A program made the position numbers and the translations under genes. From Nitrospira sp. (GTDB lineage: Bacteria > Nitrospirota > Nitrospiria > Nitrospirales > Nitrospiraceae), in NCBI GenBank assembly GCA_030444405.1, contig JARFPM010000048.1:4245-51076 (forward strand): 46,832 nucleotides of DNA, in the 5' to 3' direction. How positions within the stretch are numbered: position 1 is the stretch's first letter; the number at the start of each line of letters is the position of its first letter. The notes below the pieces were generated by a model, which was not told the origin of the DNA, made no database searches, and was given only the letters and a program-made list of their open reading frames with translations. Positions 25,433 through 34,134 of this stretch are shown here, one piece after another.

Positions 25433-28400
25433 GCGGGCTGGGGTGTGACCGCAACGACGACGGAGACTGTGTGGATGCTGCGGATCTCGTGTTCACAAAT
25501 GCCACGAACTGGTCCGGCTACTTTGATACGTTGACCTGTTATAGTTATGATACAGGGGATACACGTTTTGAACCAACAACTACCAAGGCAACTCTAGCCA
25601 CGGCCTGCCCGAGTACTGAGTGGGATGGTAACTTTCTCAATTGGGCCACATTCCGGCGATTCGATGCGCTCAAGAAAGCTATGAGTGGAGGTGATTGCTT
25701 TGTGGCCCGTGCGGCTGACGGAACCTGTCCCACAAATGGAAGTCCTGCGCTGAAGACGGTCAGGGCCCAAGCATCGGGGGTTAATACCGAACTTGCACTC
25801 ATGAACTATAACGCTGGTGTAGGCGCAAACACCTATGTCGGTAGGATTCCTTCAGCTGATAGGGGGAGCAATCCAGCAACTATATATATTGGCACCGATG
25901 CTGCCTATTTCTGCGTCGACAACGACAACAGTTTCGATAGCAACTGCGGTGATAGCTTCAGCCAGAGGAGATATGAACTCAAGGTCGGCTATAGCCTCGA
26001 GCCAACGGGTGTCATCCAGCAGATCGGAGCTTCAGCACGATTCGGTCTCTTTGAATTCAAACCGACCGGTGACGGAGCTCGCATGTTGGTGGGGGTTGGA
26101 TCACGTCAATCAATCGACTTCAATGGCAGCACAGTAGAAACGTTCAACACCAATACGGCTGCCATGCTGGACGCGGTTCAGGAATCATTCCCTTCGACCT
26201 GGACACCCCTCTCTGAGTCGCTCTATGAAACGACTCGCTATGTGGCACAGATCAATTCCACGTACCTGGCTGGATCGTATGTCTATCCCATCGCTTTTTC
26301 TGGGGGTAGTTCCAACGGCGTGGCGTTTCAGGGGACTGGGACTGGATCGATCGGGGGGAGCGAAATCAGTGCCATGACAGGTGGGGAGGTATGCCCCCCT
26401 GGATATAGCATTGCCAATGCCTGTGGACGAGATCCCTATTTCTTTGGCAGTAACCATACGCCTGCTTGGGCATCGACCTCTACGCAAGTCGCCTGCTGCA
26501 AAACATTTGTGATTCTCGTCACGGATGGGGCACCGACGCAGGATACAAATATCCCCGCTGGGTTACAGGACTATGCGCACGGTCGCCACGGTATCCACTG
26601 TGTGGGCGCAGATACCACCAGTCCGACCGCTCCGATTGATGCCACCTGCAATGCCCATCAGAACACGACGGCGCCTTTTCTGTTAGGCGAGCACAAGACT
26701 GACTACGCTAGCAGTGGTAACCACTATCTGGACGACGTCGCCTATTGGGCCCACACCAATGACTTGCGACCTTGTAACGGGACAGCTGATGGATTGATCC
26801 CCGTGTTGAACGTCACCGGCCATTGTTTACAGGGGCTACAGAACATCACCGTGTACACCTTCTTCGCCTTTGGAAACATCGCCGGACGTGAGATCCTCAT
26901 GCATGCAGCGCAACTCGGAGGATTCGAGGATGCCAATAACAACAACCTTCCAGACCTAGTCTCAGAATGGGACAAAGTCATTAACGCGACCGGCGCCCCA
27001 GGCACCGACGGCGTCCCAGACAATTACTTCGAGTCCTCGAACGTCGACGACCTGCAAGATCGACTGATGGCCACGATCACCGCCATCTTGCGGAAGAGCG
27101 CCTCAGGAACGTCAGTTTCCGTGCTGTCTTCCTCATCGACCGGTGAAGGGTCGATCTACCAGGCCTACTTCTTTACCAGTGACATCGGCCAGGGTGGGGC
27201 GAACGTTAGGTGGACAGGCTATGCTCACGGTCTGTTCGTCGACGGGTTCGGCAACTTCAGAGAAGATACCGTCAAAGATGGTGTGCTCGACTATAAGAAC
27301 GATCTCATCATTACGACGAGGTTCGACAATAATCCTTTGAGTTCAACGTACCGAAAGGTGCTGGTCGATAAGTTTGTTGATGCCAATGGCGACGGTGTCG
27401 CTGATAGTACAGTGCCGAACGTTCTCGGCGACGATCTGAAAAACATCAAGCCGATTTGGGAAGCCGGTGCAGAGCTTGCCAACACACCCTCCGCATCCCG
27501 TAAGATCCTCACATGGATTGACCCGAACAATAATGGTGTCGTTGATCCCACCGAGCAGGTCGATTTTAGTACAACGAATTGCGCAGCTCTGCGCGATTAT
27601 CTCCGCTACCCAGGTGATAGTTGCTCAGGTGCCAGCAACGCCATGAATCTGATCAACTTCATCCGGGGTGACGAGGTGTCAGGATTACGTACGAGGATGA
27701 TCGAGGTGCCGCTCGGGAGTGGAACGTTCAAGGTGTGGAAGTTAGGGGACGCGATTCATTCAACACCCACCATCGTGGCAGCGCCTACCGCTAGATTCGA
27801 TCTTGTGTATGGTGACTCTTCGTATAACACGTACTATCAGCAATACCGGAATAGGCGCCAGGTGATGTATCTGGGAGCAAACGACGGTATGCTTCACGCT
27901 TTTAACGGAGGCTTCTATCACAAAGGCGACGATCCTACGACACCTGGAACCATCGAACATGGTTGGTTTACCAAGAATCCAACGGACAATGCGAGTGGAC
28001 CAAATTTGGGTGCGGAGCTATGGGGATTCGTTCCCATGCAATTGCTTCCACAACTGCAATGGCTGGCCAGGACCGACTATACACATGTGTACTACGTTGA
28101 TCTAAAGCCAACCATTGCCGACGTTAGAATCTTTACGCCCGATGCTGATCACCCTGGTGGATGGGGCACGATTCTGATCGGAGGATTTCGTATGGGGGGA
28201 AGCTGCGGAAGATGCGCTGTAGGGTCTGGCGCGCCCCCCATGACGGCCAATATTGGTGGAGTCCCGCGGACTTTCTATAGCGCATTCTTTGTCCTCGACA
28301 TTACCAATCCAGAGCTAGACCCGAAGCTGCTCTGGACATTCTCCGATATAGACCTTGGTCTCACAACGAGCACTCCAACAGTGGTTCGTATGAACCCGAC

Positions 28401-29586
28401 GGGTGATGCCATTACGAGCAATGTGAATGAGAAGTGGTATGCCGTGTTCGGATCCGGCCCCAATAGTTATCAAGCGGATCTCCCTACTCCTCCGACCCAA
28501 GCCGCCGCTCTCTATACAGTTAATCTCGCCGTGGGACCTGGTCTGGCTAACACGAATGTGACGCGCATGCCCGTCGGAGTTGTTAGATCATTCATCGGTC
28601 CACTGGTTTCGGCTGATAAGGATCTCGATTTCAGAACGGATGTCGTGTATGCGGGACGAACCTTGCATGATGGGTCTCTCCCCTGGAGAGGAAAGATGTA
28701 CCGCCTCACGATGGGCTGCGCAGCCGCTCCCTGTCTACCAACCAGCTGGGGCATAGCAAGTGGGGGCACTCGTGTACCGACGGAGATGATCGATACCTTC
28801 AATGATCCTGTACTTGGAACGGTTGAAATTGGCCCTGTGACTGCTTCTCCAACCTGGACGATCGATGACAGTAGCCAAGTGTGGGTCTTCTTTGGAACAG
28901 GACGATATATCGGGAACTCTGACAAAGTCGACAACAGCATCCAACGTCTGTATGGCATGAAGGACAAGGTCGTGAATGGTTCTTGTACACAAACCGATCA
29001 GTTAAATTGTTGGACGAACAATCTTGTCGACGCGACAAAAGCAGTGGTCTGCATTGTCTGTAGCGGCTCGACGAATCAGGTCACGGATCCGACCAATCCT
29101 GGCGTCACGAAGTTCGATGGCACAGGAACGACCTCGATGATCGGCTTGGTGGCATCGAAGGATGGTTGGCGTGTGACTCTGCCAGGACCGTTCAGTATCA
29201 ATAATGCAGGCTTCGTTACAAACTACTCCGCTGAGCGGTCTGTGGTGAATCCTACCATTTTTGGGGGGACGGTTTTTTTCCCAACCTTCGCACCGACCGC
29301 TGACTTCTGCGGCTCGGACGGGACCAGTTTCCTCTATGCACTTTTCTACAAGACAGGGACAGCATCCACTTCACCAGTAGTCGGAACGTCGACTGCCGGT
29401 AGCAACACCAATGTGACAACTAAAGTCTCACTCGGGGTCGGTATGGCTTCAGCCCTCTCTGTCCACGTTGGCAATGAAGGCGCGATGCTGATGTCACAGA
29501 TGAGTAATAGCAATACAACAACACAACTCGCGAGCGTAGGGGATTTCTACAGTCGATTCATCAGCTGGGTACATCAACGCGACTGA
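25327..29586 (+). CDS. pilY1: PilY1-type pilus tip/assembly protein, signal peptide missing
   Basis: A 1419-residue PilY1-like protein. After the first codons the mature N-terminus AQTMDQYYAVPPF leads into a von Willebrand A domain with the MIDAS motif DNSGS, and the C-terminal half is the PilY1 beta-propeller with WxVMRLGDAIHSTP-like and GANDGMLHAF motifs and a calcium loop (DKDLDFRTD). Many cysteines suggest an exported protein. The frame opens only at GTG 25327 (a few codons before AQTM), with a stop upstream, so no signal peptide can be encoded as the sequence stands. AKAQ/GKAQ looks like the end of a lost one. Possible deletion or sequence error. Confidence 0.85.
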   Translation: MGKAQTMDQYYAVPPFVSDQVAPNIILVLDNSGSMSGLGCDRNDDGDCVDAADLVFTNATNWSGYFDTLTCYSYDTGDTRFEPTTTKATLATACPSTEWDGNFLNWATFRRFDALKKAMSGGDCFVARAADGTCPTNGSPALKTVRAQASGVNTELALMNYNAGVGANTYVGRIPSADRGSNPATIYIGTDAAYFCVDNDNSFDSNCGDSFSQRRYELKVGYSLEPTGVIQQIGASARFGLFEFKPTGDGARMLVGVGSRQSIDFNGSTVETFNTNTAAMLDAVQESFPSTWTPLSESLYETTRYVAQINSTYLAGSYVYPIAFSGGSSNGVAFQGTGTGSIGGSEISAMTGGEVCPPGYSIANACGRDPYFFGSNHTPAWASTSTQVACCKTFVILVTDGAPTQDTNIPAGLQDYAHGRHGIHCVGADTTSPTAPIDATCNAHQNTTAPFLLGEHKTDYASSGNHYLDDVAYWAHTNDLRPCNGTADGLIPVLNVTGHCLQGLQNITVYTFFAFGNIAGREILMHAAQLGGFEDANNNNLPDLVSEWDKVINATGAPGTDGVPDNYFESSNVDDLQDRLMATITAILRKSASGTSVSVLSSSSTGEGSIYQAYFFTSDIGQGGANVRWTGYAHGLFVDGFGNFREDTVKDGVLDYKNDLIITTRFDNNPLSSTYRKVLVDKFVDANGDGVADSTVPNVLGDDLKNIKPIWEAGAELANTPSASRKILTWIDPNNNGVVDPTEQVDFSTTNCAALRDYLRYPGDSCSGASNAMNLINFIRGDEVSGLRTRMIEVPLGSGTFKVWKLGDAIHSTPTIVAAPTARFDLVYGDSSYNTYYQQYRNRRQVMYLGANDGMLHAFNGGFYHKGDDPTTPGTIEHGWFTKNPTDNASGPNLGAELWGFVPMQLLPQLQWLARTDYTHVYYVDLKPTIADVRIFTPDADHPGGWGTILIGGFRMGGSCGRCAVGSGAPPMTANIGGVPRTFYSAFFVLDITNPELDPKLLWTFSDIDLGLTTSTPTVVRMNPTGDAITSNVNEKWYAVFGSGPNSYQADLPTPPTQAAALYTVNLAVGPGLANTNVTRMPVGVVRSFIGPLVSADKDLDFRTDVVYAGRTLHDGSLPWRGKMYRLTMGCAAAPCLPTSWGIASGGTRVPTEMIDTFNDPVLGTVEIGPVTASPTWTIDDSSQVWVFFGTGRYIGNSDKVDNSIQRLYGMKDKVVNGSCTQTDQLNCWTNNLVDATKAVVCIVCSGSTNQVTDPTNPGVTKFDGTGTTSMIGLVASKDGWRVTLPGPFSINNAGFVTNYSAERSVVNPTIFGGTVFFPTFAPTADFCGSDGTSFLYALFYKTGTASTSPVVGTSTAGSNTNVTTKVSLGVGMASALSVHVGNEGAMLMSQMSNSNTTTQLASVGDFYSRFISWVHQRD

Positions 29587-29613
29587 CATGCCTTGCAGGG
29601 CAATGTTATATGC

Positions 29614-29650
29614 TCAGGTCATGGCGCGGACAATGAGCGCCGTGACCTGA
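29614..29650 (+). terminator. Long hairpin after pilY1
   Basis: The arm 29614-29627 (TCAGGTCATGGCGC) pairs with 29637-29650 over 14 bp with one G-T wobble and a 9-nt loop. It lies 28 nt after the pilY1 stop. No T-run follows, so it may be a 3'-end stabiliser, a Rho-linked end or an RNA-processing site rather than a classical terminator. Confidence 0.55.
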
Positions 29651-29675
29651 ATGCAGCAACGGGAAAGAAGCCACC

Positions 29676-30671
29676 TTGATTCCAGTGAGTAACCCGCGCA
29701 CATTTTGCTCAACCGTCGTCAGATCCTGGCTCCTCACTCTTGGTGTTAGTGCGCTCGTGATGAATATGTCCTGCACTGGTTCCTCTCCCGGTACAGCCAA
29801 TGGTTCAGCTCCTGCAAAGGGCAATCAGCCTCCCATTGTCACCTCGGCGAAGATCCTTAACGATCCCATTCCCCTCACCGGACCAGTGGAGGTTCAGGTC
29901 GATGCTCAGGATCCCGAGCGCGAGGCACTGTCGTTCCAATACCAATGGTATGTGGACAACACTCCCCTTGCGAACCAAACCAAAGCCACCTTGCCAGCCG
30001 AGCTGTTAAGGCGTGGTCAATCAGTTTTCGTCGAAGTTGTCCCGACTGATGGGGCGCATAAGGGTCAGCCCTATCGAACGAAGAGTGTCGTGGTGGGAAA
30101 CACCTCCCCGAACGTAACCGCGGTTATACTAATTCCTCAGACTGCCCGAACCGGTGACAAGCTTGAAGCGCAAGTTGAAGCGAATGACCCTGATCATGAT
30201 CGCGTCGATCTGACCTACAAGTGGTTTCGCAATGAGGCTGTCATTAAAGAAGGAGATGAGTTGTTTCTCGATACGACTGGATTTACTACTCGCGATAAGG
30301 TCATGGTTGAGGTTACAGCTCATGATCCAGCCGGTTCCGGAGGTTCCTTAAGGTCTGAACCGCTCGTGCTAGGGAACATCGCTCCAAAGATCGTGTCGAT
30401 GCCTCCTGTGTCTAACGCTGGAGACCGCTTTGACTATCCTGTGAAGGCTACTGACCCCGACGGCGACCAGTTGACCTACCAGTTGGAAGCAGCTCCGCCA
30501 GGCATGACAATTAGTCCAGAGTCAGGCCGAATCGCATGGCAGATTCCGTCCGATCAACAAGGGACTTTTCATGTCAAGGTGATAGCCAAGGACGGGCAGG
30601 GTGGTATGGCCTCTCAAGAGTTCGATCTGACCCTGTCCCTGCCGGTTTCACCTAAGCAAGCCGGGACATGA
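29676..30671 (+). CDS. Exported protein with Ig/cadherin-like repeats
   Basis: A 331-residue secreted or lipid-anchored protein. The start is uncertain (TTG 29676 or GTG 29685). The N-terminal hydrophobic stretch (SWLLTLGVSALVMN) ends in MSC at position 33, a possible but imperfect lipobox. Three immunoglobulin/cadherin-like modules follow, seen from the repeated pattern of DxDPExExLxxxYxW (about 70-90, DAQDPEREALSFQYQW), ANDPDHDRVDLTYKW and ATDPDGDQLTYQLEAAPPGM. Such modules act in adhesion or scaffolding. It follows pilY1 by 90 nt with a hairpin between, so it may be a separately expressed partner of the pilus. Confidence 0.75.
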   Translation: MIPVSNPRTFCSTVVRSWLLTLGVSALVMNMSCTGSSPGTANGSAPAKGNQPPIVTSAKILNDPIPLTGPVEVQVDAQDPEREALSFQYQWYVDNTPLANQTKATLPAELLRRGQSVFVEVVPTDGAHKGQPYRTKSVVVGNTSPNVTAVILIPQTARTGDKLEAQVEANDPDHDRVDLTYKWFRNEAVIKEGDELFLDTTGFTTRDKVMVEVTAHDPAGSGGSLRSEPLVLGNIAPKIVSMPPVSNAGDRFDYPVKATDPDGDQLTYQLEAAPPGMTISPESGRIAWQIPSDQQGTFHVKVIAKDGQGGMASQEFDLTLSLPVSPKQAGT

Positions 30672-30760
30672 AATTTCATTCAGCACTGCTTGTCTCCCCT
30701 TTTTCCTGTCTGTTAGAATGAGTCTATCGGCGTGGTGAGGAGGGAGACCACCCCAAACTC

Positions 30761-31828
30761 GTGCGTAAACTCAAACTACGAGAAGGTACCAATACCGCTG
30801 TCCTGTTCGGTCACCATGACCGGCATCTCAAGTTGATCGAAGACGAGTTGGGCGTCCGACTCTCTGCCCGGGGAGAAGAACTCACACTGGACGGTCTTCC
30901 CGAGGCTGTTCGTCAAGCGGAACGCATCCTCGTCGAACTTGCCTCCCTGACCAATCAGGGGATATCGTTTCAAGCTGAAGATGTAACTCATGCGCTCAGC
31001 GCATTGCGCCGAACGCCTGAGGCTTCCCTCAAGGATGTGCTCGGCGAGTCGGCCATGATCGTCACGAAAAAACGATTCGTCGGCCCCAAGTCCCCCACGC
31101 AGAAGGCCTACATCGAAGCGATCGAGCAGCACGATATTGTAATCGCTATCGGACCGGCTGGAACGGGGAAGACCTATTTAGCCATGGCGATGGCCGTCAG
31201 TGCGTTGATGAACAAAGAAGTAAGTCGGATTATTCTTGCTCGGCCGGCGGTTGAGGCAGGGGAAAAACTCGGTTTCCTGCCCGGCGATATATACGAGAAA
31301 GTGAATCCCTATCTGCGGCCGCTCTACGACGCGCTGTTTGACATGATGGATATGGAACGAGCGAATCGCTTGATCGAGCGGGGAGACATTGAAATTGCAC
31401 CCCTGGCGTTCATGCGCGGAAGAACGCTCAACGATTCATTTGTCATCTTGGACGAAGCGCAAAATGCCACGGCAGAGCAGATGAAAATGTTTCTCACCCG
31501 GCTGGGGTTCCATTCGAAAGTTGTCGTTACCGGCGACATCACCCAAGTCGATTTACCGAGCGATCGAGTGTCCGGCCTCATTCAGGTGAAGGAAATCCTC
31601 CACGACATTGAGGGGATTGAGTTTGTGTACTTCGATGAAAAGGATGTGGTCCGACATCGACTAGTTCAAGAAATTATCAAGGCCTATGATCGGCATCAGC
31701 CGGTCAACGGCGGTGATGCTCGGCATCCTCGAGAGCAGGTCTCATCTCACCAGCGCCCATCGCCCAATCCCCGCAAGTCGCCCGCGGCCGGCTCGTCGCC
31801 GCGCGGTCTATCCAGCAGTTCTCATTGA
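30761..31828 (+). CDS. ybeZ: PhoH-like ATPase (YbeZ)
   Basis: A 355-residue PhoH family protein. A short KH-like N-terminal part (about 1-75) precedes the PhoH ATPase core with Walker A GPAGTGKT (131-138), RPAVEAGEKLGFLPGD, the Walker B FVILDEAQNA and TRLGFHSKVVVTGD. The last about 35 residues are Ser/Pro/Arg-rich and disordered. The GTG start at 30761 follows a GAGGAGG at a longer than usual distance; no better in-frame start exists. It is followed by ybeY with a TGATG overlap, the standard ybeZ-ybeY pair, linked to 16S rRNA maturation and ribosome quality control. Confidence 0.92.
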   Translation: MRKLKLREGTNTAVLFGHHDRHLKLIEDELGVRLSARGEELTLDGLPEAVRQAERILVELASLTNQGISFQAEDVTHALSALRRTPEASLKDVLGESAMIVTKKRFVGPKSPTQKAYIEAIEQHDIVIAIGPAGTGKTYLAMAMAVSALMNKEVSRIILARPAVEAGEKLGFLPGDIYEKVNPYLRPLYDALFDMMDMERANRLIERGDIEIAPLAFMRGRTLNDSFVILDEAQNATAEQMKMFLTRLGFHSKVVVTGDITQVDLPSDRVSGLIQVKEILHDIEGIEFVYFDEKDVVRHRLVQEIIKAYDRHQPVNGGDARHPREQVSSHQRPSPNPRKSPAAGSSPRGLSSSSH

Positions 31829-32322
31829 TGGCCGTCTATCTTCGCGTGCGCTTCACGCGGCTTGCCGTCCGACAAAGCACACTGGTCCATCTGGCCGAAC
31901 GTCTCTTATCAGCAGTAGGAGAGTCTCGATCGGAACTAAGCCTGGAATTGACCGGAGACAGACGCATGCGATGGCTGAACCGTGAGTACCGGAAGAAGGA
32001 TCGACCTACTGATGTGCTGGCTTTCCCCATCCGTGAGGCCGTGATGCCTCGGGGCGTGCGTCTTGTAAGTCACATGCTTGGAGATGTCGTGATTTCGTTA
32101 CCGACGGCCGTTCGCCAAGCAAAGGAAGCCGGACGAGCGATCGACGATGAGCTAGCGATGCTGTTGGTGCACGGGGTGCTCCATCTCTGTGGATACGATC
32201 ATGAACGTAATCCACGAGAAGCGTCGCGAATGTTGCGTCGTGAACGGGCCTTACTTCATCTGATTTCTCCCGTACCTCGCATGGTAACTTGGCGGACTGG
32301 ACGGCAAACAAGAGGTCGTTGA
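31828..32322 (+). CDS. ybeY: Endoribonuclease YbeY (rRNA maturation)
   Basis: Zinc-dependent single-strand endoribonuclease needed for 16S rRNA 3'-end maturation, 164 residues from ATG 31828. The metal site HGVLHLCGYDH matches H3xH5xH, and the upstream TDVLAFP motif is conserved. The start overlaps the phoH stop (TGATG). The C-terminal about 20 residues are basic and variable. Two nt after its stop the ftsY gene begins, so phoH-ybeY-ftsY looks like one unit. Confidence 0.95.
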   Translation: MAVYLRVRFTRLAVRQSTLVHLAERLLSAVGESRSELSLELTGDRRMRWLNREYRKKDRPTDVLAFPIREAVMPRGVRLVSHMLGDVVISLPTAVRQAKEAGRAIDDELAMLLVHGVLHLCGYDHERNPREASRMLRRERALLHLISPVPRMVTWRTGRQTRGR

Positions 32323-32324
32323 CG

Positions 32325-33260
32325 ATGGGATGGTTTCAACGGCTGAGCGAAGGGCTCGGCAGAACACGCAATGTCGTGCAGCAGTCCCTGGATCGATTCC
32401 TTGGACGGGCACCGGACGAAGAACTTCTTGAAGATCTGGAGGCGGCGCTGCTCGCCGCCGACCTTGGCGCCAGCGCCGTCAATCGTCTGATGCAGCGGGT
32501 GAGGGAAGAGACGCGCGGAGCGGATGCAAAAACTTCGGAAGGGCTTCAGAATGTCTTAAGTCGGTCACTCTATAGCATTCTGAAAACCGTATCGGGTCCT
32601 ACAATCGATCAGCTGGTCAACGAGAGCTCTAAACCGTTTGTCACGCTTGTCGTTGGAGTCAACGGCGTAGGAAAAACAACCACCATCGCCAAAATTGCAC
32701 AGCGGATGACACAGGCCGGGCGGCGGCCTCTTCTTGTCGCAGGAGATACCTTTCGAGCAGCCGCCATTGATCAACTTCAAGTTTGGGGGGATCGGCTTGG
32801 AGTGGAGGTGATTCGCCAACGACACGGTGCCGATCCTGCGGCAGTGGCCTTCGACGGCATCGTTGCAGCCAAAGCCAGAATGGTGGACATGGTCCTCGTT
32901 GATACGGCGGGCCGTTTGCACACCAAGTCCAATCTGATGGACGAGCTGCGGAAAGTAAAACGGGTGATCGCTCAGGAGTTACCCGGTGCGCCACATGAAG
33001 TGCTATTGGTCCTGGATGCCACGGTCGGACAGAACGCGCTGACCCAGGCCCGTCAATTTCACGAGGCAGTTGGGGTCACGGGACTTGCTCTGACGAAACT
33101 TGATGGGACCGCACGAGGGGGTATTGTCGTAGCGATTGCCGAAGAACTGAAGCTTCCCCTGCGCCTAATTGGTGTGGGAGAAGGAGCCGATGACCTCCAG
33201 GACTTCAATGCCGAGGCATTTGTCGCGGCTCTGTTCGGACAGCCAGCTTCCCGCTCATAA
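32325..33260 (+). CDS. ftsY: Signal recognition particle receptor FtsY
   Basis: SRP receptor GTPase that docks the ribosome-SRP complex at the inner membrane, 311 residues. ATG 32325 is chosen as the start because MGWFQRLSEGL is the conserved amphipathic N-terminus; an upstream TTG 36 nt earlier overlaps ybeY. The NG domain is complete: N domain, G1 GVNGVGKTT (111-119), DTFRAAAIDQL, DTAGRLHTK, TKLDGTARGG and the closing GEGADDLQDF. The acidic A domain is essentially absent, as in other short FtsY proteins. Confidence 0.96.
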   Translation: MGWFQRLSEGLGRTRNVVQQSLDRFLGRAPDEELLEDLEAALLAADLGASAVNRLMQRVREETRGADAKTSEGLQNVLSRSLYSILKTVSGPTIDQLVNESSKPFVTLVVGVNGVGKTTTIAKIAQRMTQAGRRPLLVAGDTFRAAAIDQLQVWGDRLGVEVIRQRHGADPAAVAFDGIVAAKARMVDMVLVDTAGRLHTKSNLMDELRKVKRVIAQELPGAPHEVLLVLDATVGQNALTQARQFHEAVGVTGLALTKLDGTARGGIVVAIAEELKLPLRLIGVGEGADDLQDFNAEAFVAALFGQPASRS

Positions 33261-33348
33261 ACCACGCATTTTCTTCTCATTGTTCACGCCCTCGTGCTAT
33301 TCTCTTTTCACAGGGTACAGCTTTTCAGGTTGAGGAGGGCCGGCAGCG

Positions 33349-34134
33349 ATGATCAAAGTCTTAATCGTGGACGATGATCAGATGAATTGCGATCTGTTGC
33401 AGAGCGTCCTCACCCGTCACGGGTGCCACGTCATTTCGACGACCAGTGGACGAGAAGGTCTTGATCTATTCCGTGCACACAATCCACGAGTCACCCTGCT
33501 GGACCTTCGTATGCCGGAAATGGACGGATTGACCGTCTTGAAGGAAATCCGGGCCATCGACCCTCATGCGCCGGTGATTATCCTGGGCGGTGGAGCAACT
33601 GAAATTCAGGAGAATCAAGCACGCGCTCTACGAGCCACGGATTTTATCAGAAAAGGATTGTCGCTGGACGTCCTCGTCGAAGCCGTCACTCGACTCTCAA
33701 AGCTACCTATGCCGTCGACGACCACCCAGCCCCCCCTTGGCAGCGGGAATGTCATCGAGCAGATCGATGAGTCAGTCCTGGTCGTCGACGACGAACCGCT
33801 CCTGTGTGACCTCTTGGTTCGCTTTCTCAGCCTGCGCGGTTATCGGGCGTTTGGGGTCAAAGATGGCCACGAGGCTCTGCGGATAGTCGAAGATAATCCG
33901 CCCGATGCGATCGTGCTCGACCTGATCATGCCCGGAATGCCGGGGATCGAAGTTCTTCGCGCCCTGCGTGACAAGGTTTATTCGGGTGGGATTATCATCA
34001 TGACCGGAAGTCACAATGAGGAGTTGCTTCAAGAAGCTTGGAGCCTAAGCCCTCAGGAGATCCTTATAAAACCGGTCGATCTTGAACGCTTCTTGACCGC
34101 GATCCAGCTTGTACTCGTCTGCCGCGAGTGCTAA
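33349..34134 (+). CDS. Two-receiver (REC-REC) response regulator
   Basis: A 261-residue protein made of two receiver domains and no output domain. REC1 (about 1-115) has D9, D10 and the phospho-acceptor D52 with K102, but a Gly (ILGGG) where Thr/Ser normally sits. REC2 (about 142-258) is complete: D147, D148, D191, T219 and K241. No histidine kinase is adjacent. GAGGAGG lies near the start, preceded by an 88-nt gap after ftsY. It overlaps the next gene by 7 nt if that gene starts at GTG 34128. Its role is unknown; it may act by protein contact or relay phosphate. Confidence 0.88.
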   Translation: MIKVLIVDDDQMNCDLLQSVLTRHGCHVISTTSGREGLDLFRAHNPRVTLLDLRMPEMDGLTVLKEIRAIDPHAPVIILGGGATEIQENQARALRATDFIRKGLSLDVLVEAVTRLSKLPMPSTTTQPPLGSGNVIEQIDESVLVVDDEPLLCDLLVRFLSLRGYRAFGVKDGHEALRIVEDNPPDAIVLDLIMPGMPGIEVLRALRDKVYSGGIIIMTGSHNEELLQEAWSLSPQEILIKPVDLERFLTAIQLVLVCREC

